A stretch of 11,328 nt of DNA from CAUYUA01 sp963575675 (lineage in GTDB: Bacteria; Pseudomonadota; Alphaproteobacteria; Azospirillales; Azospirillaceae), in the NCBI GenBank assembly GCA_963575675.1, contig CAUYUA010000007.1, forward strand, positions 1 to 11,328, in the 5' to 3' direction. Shown here in pieces: positions 6,733 through 11,328 of the stretch. Below the pieces are notes generated by a model. That model did no database searches, was not told where the DNA came from, and worked only from the letters and a program-made list of their open reading frames with translations. Within the stretch, counting starts at the first letter, position 1. Each line of letters begins with the position of its first letter. Both the position numbers and the translations under genes were made by a program.

Positions 6733-6955
6733 GCGTATTTTCCTTTGTCGGCAGAAGAATAACGTCGAAAGGGTCAAGAAGAAATCTAATCAACTTAAAG
6801 TACAGGTTATTGATAAAATCCAAAGTTTTCTATCTCATTTGCGAAAGCGTTTTCTTCATACGTTGTTTTACTGCATATTTTACTTTATACATACGAAAAA
6901 CCAAGTCATCCATGTGCAAGAAAACATGTAGAGTGCAAGGCCGCGCAAACGCATC
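6733..6955. other. AT-rich intergenic region upstream of the minus-strand secreted gene
   Basis: Must hold the promoter of the 6298-6732 gene, but I could not find a convincing -35/-10 pair on the minus strand; TTGACC (6777-6772) and TATTCT (6761-6756) are only 10 bases apart. A minus-strand frame across 6880-7164 reads nothing recognisable. Confidence 0.4.
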
Positions 6956-7240
6956 TTAGCCGAGTTTGAACGCCGCGTCTTCATAATATCCAGTTGCAAA
7001 AGCCCGAATTCCAGGATCGAGAGCAACAAATTGTCCTTGGTTTTCGGACGAATTAATAGCAATACCTGTATCGAGAACCAAGAGTTCCCCACCATTTTTT
7101 TCGACAAGGAATTTGAAGAGATCGAATCCAAACCAGGCAAGCCTATCCCTATGAGCGACCGCAAGTTTCAGCTTGTCTCCGCGCAAAAGCCGCTCCAATA
7201 TGGAACGCAACGCCATTCCTTTTAGTAGAAAACATGAGCA
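6956..7240 (-). pseudogene. IS607-family remnant: TnpA resolvase fragment joined in frame to a TnpB fragment
   Basis: The minus-strand frame from about 7230 to the TAA at 6956-6958 reads, in order, a piece typical of the IS607 TnpA serine recombinase (RSILERLLRGDKLKL, AVAHRDRLAWFGFDLFKF, then EKNGGELLVLD) and then a piece typical of the TnpB RuvC start (INSSENQGQFVALDPGIRAFATGY, given here as two motifs: INSSENQ and VALDPGIRAFATGY). Intact elements carry these in two separate genes, so an internal deletion appears to have fused them. Missing are the TnpA helix-turn-helix and catalytic serine region, the TnpB N-terminal part, and everything after the first RuvC aspartate. The ATG at 7216 lies inside the TnpA homology, because codons upstream of it (LLKGM) still align, so it is not an authentic start. 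No function is expected. Confidence 0.75.
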
Positions 7241-7291
7241 TTTGTTAGCATATTAAATTCAGTTTGTCAATCTTCAACATGGTTTTTGATT
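7241..7291. other. Short AT-rich spacer
   Basis: Separates the IS607 remnant from the inverted-repeat element. A small palindrome, tttgatttt with aaaaatcaaa (about 7286-7310), spans into the left arm of that element. No gene is seen. Confidence 0.4.
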
Positions 7292-7507
7292 TTCTCATAA
7301 AAAATCAAATGGGTCTGGGGATTGTGTTTCCAGTCGCTCGGGTCAAGAACGAAAGCCCCTTCCCTTATTCGCGAAGCGATCCTCCTCTGGAATCATTTGA
7401 ATTTGAAACTGTTATTTCTTTCACCGTCTATGACGGGGCAGGGCTTTCGCCCTTGGCCCGAGCGACTGGAAACACAGTCCCCAGACCCTTTCTGATCTTT
7501 ATGAGAA
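7292..7507. repeat. Long inverted-repeat element, copy 2 (MITE-like)
   Basis: Arms of about 73 bases (7292-7364 and 7435-7507) flank a centre of about 70 bases. The core arms 7311-7359 and 7440-7488 differ at only about five of 49 positions; two of these become G-U pairs in RNA. Landmarks are gggtctgggg, tgtgtttccagtcgctcggg and cgaaagccc on the left, with their reverse complements on the right. The outer ends are ttctcata and tatgagaa. The centre begins with a 31-base block (7364-7394) identical to 40-70. It contains no gene: the 98-codon frame at 7264-7560 merely reads through the palindrome. It fits a non-autonomous mobile or palindromic intergenic element inserted upstream of the coiled-coil gene. 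I saw no clear target duplication. Confidence 0.8.
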
Positions 7508-7620
7508 GGTTGAAGGTCATGATTCGGCATTTCGAACAAAATTATAAGTTTTTTACTTGAACCGTTTGCCAGGAAACGCCAGATGATGGTTCATCGTTTG
7601 CCCAATCGAGGCCATAACAC

Positions 7621-8394
7621 ATGTTTTCCTTTCTGAAATCTTTTGCCGGCGTAAAAGGCGAGCAAATCGGTCGGGACATTGTCCAGGCGATCGTTGAGAT
7701 GGATCCGGAATCCGCAACGCAGGCCCAATTGGTCGAAATGGAAAAAGACCTTGACCGGGCCGGTGAGGTGATTCAAAAAATCCGTAAAGATTATGACCGC
7801 GAGCTGCGGGAATGGGAGGAGATCAGCAAACGTTACAACCAGAATATGGCGGCGGCGGAGATTCTACAAAACAAGCTCTCGCATCCGCTGACTTCCGAGG
7901 CGGAAAAGCTCGGCATTGAAGCCAGTTTGGGAAAGCTGGTTGTTCAATTGGAGCAGCTTGCGCCGGAGGTGGAGCAAGAGCGTCAGGATGTGGATGACGC
8001 GAAGTTGCTGCTGAACGAAGCCGAAGGAGCGTATCGCGAAAAAGCGGAGAGTTTGTCTAAGGCCAAACAGGCTCTGGATCGCGCCAAGCGCGACATGCAA
8101 CGCGCGGTGATCGAGCAAGAGCGCGCCGGAGAAAAAGCGCAGCGGGCGGCGGAAGTCGCCGGATTGCGCCAAAACTCCACAAGCAAACTCAACATCGCCG
8201 TCGACGCCATGCAGCGCCGCGCCGATGACGCTCGGGCGAAGGCGGCGACGTTGAAGATGAAAACCGATGCGTTGCACAAAGCGGGCGGTTCGGTTGAGAA
8301 CGACGCCAACATCGCCGAGGCTTTGCGCACGGTGCAGGGCAGTCCTACTCCGAGCGGCTCGCTTGCGGATCGGTTGGCGCGTTTGAAAAAATAA
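7621..8394 (+). CDS. Long coiled-coil protein, PspA/IM30-like (tentative)
   Basis: 257 residues, no signal peptide. A short amphipathic hydrophobic N-terminus (MFSFLKSFAGVK) resembles the membrane-touching helix of PspA/IM30 proteins. Residues about 33-220 are charged heptad-rich helix (ATQAQLVEMEKDLDRAGEV, EVEQERQDVDDAKLLLNEAE, KAKQALDRAKRDMQRAVIEQ), broken near 88-92 (HPLTS), which gives a hairpin layout like ESCRT-III/PspA relatives. A Gly/Ser/Pro-rich break near 239-246 precedes a short tail LADRLARLKK. Family membership is inferred from architecture only; a plain cytoplasmic coiled-coil is the alternative. Start ATG 7621 has gagg at 7608-7611. The gene is followed by a strong terminator and then the mechanosensitive channel, a suggestive envelope-stress neighbourhood. 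Confidence 0.75.
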   Translation: MFSFLKSFAGVKGEQIGRDIVQAIVEMDPESATQAQLVEMEKDLDRAGEVIQKIRKDYDRELREWEEISKRYNQNMAAAEILQNKLSHPLTSEAEKLGIEASLGKLVVQLEQLAPEVEQERQDVDDAKLLLNEAEGAYREKAESLSKAKQALDRAKRDMQRAVIEQERAGEKAQRAAEVAGLRQNSTSKLNIAVDAMQRRADDARAKAATLKMKTDALHKAGGSVENDANIAEALRTVQGSPTPSGSLADRLARLKK

Positions 8395-8417
8395 TCATAG
8401 CTGTAAGAAAGCGAAAA

Positions 8418-8480
8418 AATCGGCTCGAATGTTCCAAAATTAGCGCCGATTGCTTCGCGCGCAGGGGCAAAGCCTTGCGC
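8418..8480 (+). other. Two small hairpins after the coiled-coil gene
   Basis: aatcggc (8418-8424) pairs with gccgatt (8445-8451), and gcgcaggg (8459-8466) with ccttgcgc (8473-8480, one G-U pair). Neither is followed by a T-run. They form part of the 3' untranslated region before the main terminator and may protect the transcript end. Confidence 0.4.
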
Positions 8481-8530
8481 TTCGTCAACAAGCTGAAAAA
8501 ATAGCGCATCGGCATGCAGTAGAAATAGTA

Positions 8531-8585
8531 AATCAAAAGGGTTCAGAGACCGAGAGTTCGAGTCTCTGGACCCTTTTGATTTTCA
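8531..8585 (+). terminator. Intrinsic terminator with tRNA T-arm-like tip
   Basis: A 20-base stem (8531-8550 with 8562-8581) pairs throughout, with one G-U, around the loop cgagagttcga, and runs into cccttttgatttt. It ends the 7621-8394 transcript. The tip, gagagttcgagtctct (8552-8567), has the TTCGAGT loop and paired flanks of a tRNA T-arm, but no anticodon or D-arm is present upstream, so this is not a tRNA gene. Confidence 0.75.
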
Positions 8586-8605
8586 TCAAGAAAAGGAAAT
8601 GCCTA

Positions 8606-8671
8606 ATGAATCAAATATTCTGCTTGTCGGTGTTTCTCTTATCCAATTATGAAAAGAATGCGATCCTATAA
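8606..8671 (+). CDS. Possible 21-residue leader peptide upstream of the MscS-type gene
   Basis: ATG 8606 opens a 21-codon frame (MNQIFCLSVFLLSNYEKNAI + L) with a well-placed ribosome site (aaaagga, 8591-8597, eight bases away). It stops at TAA 8669-8671, one base before the in-frame ATG 8673 of the channel gene. A second tiny frame at 8599-8652 (17 codons) ends in TGA overlapping the channel's ATG at 8649, but its ribosome site is too close. The channel gene itself lacks a ribosome site, so translation through a leader and re-initiation is plausible. Coding status is unproven. Confidence 0.35.
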   Translation: MNQIFCLSVFLLSNYEKNAIL

Positions 8672-11156
8672 AATGATTCCGTATTTTTATCGCCTAAGAC
8701 TTTATTTTGTTCTGTTTGTCTTGTTGTTCTTTTCCTTCTCGTCCGTTGCTGCGGACAAAATCGAGAAGTCTGATAAAGACGACGTTTTTGCGACTCAGGT
8801 TGTCGCCTGGCAAAACGTGCTGGATAAATCAGGCAGCGCGATGATTCGCCGCAACCTGACGGAAGCTGATTTCGATCAATTGCGAGCCACATTGGCTCAA
8901 GTGTTTGATCAAGCGCGCGCCGGCAGTTCTCAGGCGGCCGAGGTCGTGGCGTCGACGCGGCAAATGATCGAGGCTTTGGGCAAGCCTCCCGGAGAAAAAG
9001 ATCCGCCCGAAGCCGAAGCCGTCGCCATCGAGCGTAATAGGCTTAATGATGTCTTGGTGCGTTTCGATGGGCAGATGCGTCAGGCGGATTTGGTGGCGGC
9101 GCGCGCCGGAATTTTGTTGCGCACCGCCAATGAGCGTCGTTTGAATCAACTGGCGGAAACATTGTTTCGGCGCGGCGTGTCGCCTTTGGCTTCGGAAACA
9201 TGGCGCGAATTGCCGACGGATATTCAGTTTTTGCGTGAACGTGTGATTCGCGCTGTGGCGATTGTTCAGGCTGCTGATCCGTTTTGGTGGGCGGGGCGTT
9301 CCGATATCGGCGTTGCGGCGTTGGTCGTTGTGTTGCTTGCCGGAGGCGTCGGGTATGGAGTGCGGCGCCGCTTCGGTCAGAGGCGCTCTTTGGTTGCGCC
9401 CAGTTATCGACGACGCGCGATGGCCGCCGCTGCGGAAACTTTCGTTTTCTGTTTGTTTCCATGCTTGTTGACGACGGCGGCGCTTTTTGCGGCGTTGGAA
9501 ACCATGCGCGATCTGCAATTGGTTTCTGTGCTGCGCACGTTAATTCGCGCCGCCGCTGGAGGCGTCGTCGCTTTTTTTCTGCTGACCGGTTTGTCGTGGG
9601 CGGTTTTGGCGCCGCGTCGTCCTGCTTGGCGCTTGGTTACGATTGATGACGTTGCTGCGCGGCCATTGGCGTGGCGTTTTACGCTGTTGGCGGCGGCGTT
9701 GGCTTTATCCGGCGCGGCGTTGGGGTTTTTGGAAGACGCGCTCGTGTCTCCCGAGCTGCATGCGGTCGTCAGCTTTTTTGCCAAATTGCTTGCGGCGTTG
9801 GCTTTGACTTTGGCGAGTTTGCCGGGACGGGTTTGGCGGCGCAGTTTGTGCGCGGAGGGCGGCGTCGGCGGCGCGGTCGAGCTGTCTGGGCGTTCCGGTG
9901 TGGGCGTTTCGGAGGAGGTTCAAGCGGATGTTCCGACGGTGTCCGTGGCTCCGCGTGTGCGGTTGCTCGCTATTTTGGCGGCGACGGCGATCGTGGCGTT
10001 GTCGTGGTTGCATTACCATAACTTAGGCGTTTATTTGGCCGAAATGGCGCTGGCGGTGATCGGCGTTGGCGGATTTTTGTTTTTGTTGCGTGGCGTGGGG
10101 TATGAGCTTGTTGAGCTGTTTCTTTCTCATTCAACCGGTCGACTCGGACGTCTGCGTCACACCTTGTTTCCCACCGAACAAGACTTACGGGTGTTTCAGT
10201 ATTTTATTGCGATCGTCATTGATACGACGTTGTTGGTTGTTGGGTTTGGGTTGCTTTTGCCGCTGAGCGGCATTGCGTGGTCAGAGGTTCGCGCTTGGGG
10301 CGCAATTTTCTTACGCGGCGTGACCATCGGCGAGGTTCGTATTTCTCCCGCCGATATTTTCACGGCGATGCTTTTTGTGGTCGGAATTATGGCGGTGACG
10401 CGCCTGATCCAGCGCAAGTTCGATGAGCGAATTCTGGAGCGGTTACAGATAGATCGTGGCGTTCGGCATTCGATTCGCACGGGGATTGGTTATTTCGGCG
10501 CTTTGATTGCAATTCTTACGGGGATCGCCACCATTGGATTGAATCTCTCGAATCTGGCGTTGATTGCGGGCGCTTTGTCGGTGGGCATTGGTTTTGGCTT
10601 GCAGGCTGTGGTTAGTAATTTTGTCGCCGGTTTGATTCTGTTGGTTGAGCGTCCGATCAAAGTTGGCGATTGGGTGGTGATTGGCGATAAGGAAGGCGTG
10701 GTTCGTCGAATCAGCGTTCGCGCCACGGAGTTGCAGACTTTTCAATATGCTTCCGTCATTATTCCGAATTCCGAGTTGATCTCGCGGGCTGTGGTGAATT
10801 GGACGCATAAGGATCGTTTCGGCCGAATCGATATTCCGGTTGGAGTGGCCTATGATAGCGACTTGGATTTGGTTCAGCGTTTGTTGATGGGGTGCGCTCT
10901 TGCGGATTCGCGAGTGTTGCAGACTCCGGCTCCGAAGGTTGTGTTCCGGAATTTTGGGGCTAGTTCGTTGGATTTAGAGCTGCGATGTTTTCTGAGTGAC
11001 ATTGAGGTCTATATGGCGGTTAGCACGGATTTACGATTTGCAATTATTGCGGCGTTTCGGGCGCATGGTGTGGAGATGCCTTTTGCGCAAACCGTGATTC
11101 ATAGTCCTCAGCTTCAAGCTTTTGCGCAATCTCGCAATGGCGCAGCGACGCAATGA
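8649..11156 (+). CDS. DUF3772-MscS large mechanosensitive ion channel
   Basis: 835-residue inner-membrane channel of the MscS superfamily that opens on membrane tension to release solutes after hypo-osmotic shock. In order: signal sequence (about 12-35, LYFVLFVLLFFSFSSVAA), a periplasmic helical DUF3772-type region (about 45-205, with KPPGEKDPPEAEAVAIERNR and RRGVSPLASETW), about ten hydrophobic segments between 219 and 632, then the MscS core: pore helix ALIAGALSVGIGFGLQAVVS (637-656), the VERPIKVGDWVVIGDKEGVV beta domain (666-685), IIPNSELISRAVVNW (704-718) and the cytoplasmic cage to about 815. A low-complexity loop lies near 400-430. ATG 8649 has no ribosome site; ATG 8673 (MIPYFYRLRL) also gives a good signal sequence and could be reached by coupling from the small frame ending at 8671. 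Both start codons remain possible. Confidence 0.92.
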   Translation: MKRMRSYKMIPYFYRLRLYFVLFVLLFFSFSSVAADKIEKSDKDDVFATQVVAWQNVLDKSGSAMIRRNLTEADFDQLRATLAQVFDQARAGSSQAAEVVASTRQMIEALGKPPGEKDPPEAEAVAIERNRLNDVLVRFDGQMRQADLVAARAGILLRTANERRLNQLAETLFRRGVSPLASETWRELPTDIQFLRERVIRAVAIVQAADPFWWAGRSDIGVAALVVVLLAGGVGYGVRRRFGQRRSLVAPSYRRRAMAAAAETFVFCLFPCLLTTAALFAALETMRDLQLVSVLRTLIRAAAGGVVAFFLLTGLSWAVLAPRRPAWRLVTIDDVAARPLAWRFTLLAAALALSGAALGFLEDALVSPELHAVVSFFAKLLAALALTLASLPGRVWRRSLCAEGGVGGAVELSGRSGVGVSEEVQADVPTVSVAPRVRLLAILAATAIVALSWLHYHNLGVYLAEMALAVIGVGGFLFLLRGVGYELVELFLSHSTGRLGRLRHTLFPTEQDLRVFQYFIAIVIDTTLLVVGFGLLLPLSGIAWSEVRAWGAIFLRGVTIGEVRISPADIFTAMLFVVGIMAVTRLIQRKFDERILERLQIDRGVRHSIRTGIGYFGALIAILTGIATIGLNLSNLALIAGALSVGIGFGLQAVVSNFVAGLILLVERPIKVGDWVVIGDKEGVVRRISVRATELQTFQYASVIIPNSELISRAVVNWTHKDRFGRIDIPVGVAYDSDLDLVQRLLMGCALADSRVLQTPAPKVVFRNFGASSLDLELRCFLSDIEVYMAVSTDLRFAIIAAFRAHGVEMPFAQTVIHSPQLQAFAQSRNGAATQ

Positions 11157-11181
11157 CATAACGGCGCATACTCCTTTCGGT

Positions 11182-11232
11182 TGAGAGTCCGAGAATCATG
11201 TGGTTTTCCCGAATTGAAACGGCCCACTCTCA
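11182..11232 (+). other. Weak inverted repeat after the channel gene
   Basis: tgagagt (11182-11188) and actctca (11226-11232) are perfect 7-base arms with a 37-base gap. The pairing is too weak to be a confident terminator, and the DNA shows nothing else recognisable. Confidence 0.25.
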
Positions 11233-11262
11233 TCCGGTCGTTACAAACTCCAAGTTATGGTT

Positions 11263-11317
11263 TCCAAAGGCCCCCCGGCCTTTGGCGGGTCGAGGGCGGA
11301 GCCCCGATTCCTTTGGA
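11263..11317. repeat. Palindromic intergenic repeat near window end
   Basis: Arms tccaaagg (11263-11270) and cctttgga (11310-11317) enclose a GC-rich centre with cggcctttggcggg and gggcggagcccc. This style of palindromic unit often follows genes in Rhodospirillales-type genomes and could act as a Rho-independent-like stop or mRNA 3' stabiliser for the channel gene. A shortened related sequence on the opposite strand lies at 1335-1352. Confidence 0.6.
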
Positions 11318-11328
11318 CGTTTCTTTGG

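Noticed and set aside
6956..7240. Functional TnpB nuclease with guide RNA
   Set aside because: Only the region around the first RuvC aspartate remains; the glutamate, zinc-finger and final aspartate regions are missing.
7264..7560. 98-codon plus-strand frame upstream of the coiled-coil gene
   Set aside because: It spans the whole palindromic element; the coding look comes from the inverted repeat being free of stops.
8500..8581. tRNA gene
   Set aside because: Only a T-arm-like hairpin exists; no D-arm, anticodon arm or matching acceptor stem can be folded upstream.

Overview
The window looks like part of a moderately GC-rich alphaproteobacterial chromosome (about half G+C by eye). The DapD and DapE protein sequences are of alphaproteobacterial type, and the two genes sit next to each other as is common there. 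The large DUF3772-MscS channel and the coiled-coil protein upstream of it also resemble proteins of the Rhodospirillales and relatives. I cannot name a genus from sequence alone.

Layout. 1-400 holds no gene I can support. It carries a mosaic inverted-repeat element (about 1-173) and a candidate promoter just before dapD. 401-2582 holds dapD and dapE, two steps of the succinylase branch of lysine and meso-diaminopimelate synthesis, so this part supplies peptidoglycan precursor. 2583-2750 contains a four-unit 15-bp minisatellite. 2751-3083 is an EmrE-type SMR transporter. 3233-4551 is a tightly coupled pair (ATGA overlap): a five-helix membrane protein of unclear function and a secreted Sel1-repeat protein with a duplicated two-cysteine motif. 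4566-4652 is a perfect 33-bp inverted repeat that should act as a bidirectional terminator. 4739-6139 is a compact autotransporter-like outer membrane protein read from a TTG start.

6140-7620 is the accessory part: an isolated minus-strand gene for a secreted Met/Gln/Pro-rich protein (6298-6732), a decayed IS607-type remnant in which a TnpA piece runs in frame into a TnpB piece (6956-7240), and a second, longer inverted-repeat element (7292-7507) that shares a 31-bp identical block with the element at the window start.

7621-8394 encodes a long coiled-coil protein with a PspA/IM30-like look. It is followed by a strong terminator hairpin with a tRNA T-arm-like tip. 8649-11156 encodes an 835-residue DUF3772-MscS mechanosensitive channel preceded by two tiny overlapping reading frames that may couple to its start. 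The last 170 bases hold a palindromic intergenic repeat.

Most genes are ordinary housekeeping or envelope functions, with a strong envelope theme (cell-wall precursor, efflux, outer membrane barrel, secreted small proteins, tension-gated channel). I do not see a convincing new multi-gene defence or biosynthetic system. The more unusual items are the repeats, the IS607 TnpA-TnpB chimera, the duplicated cysteine motif and the coupled leader frames.
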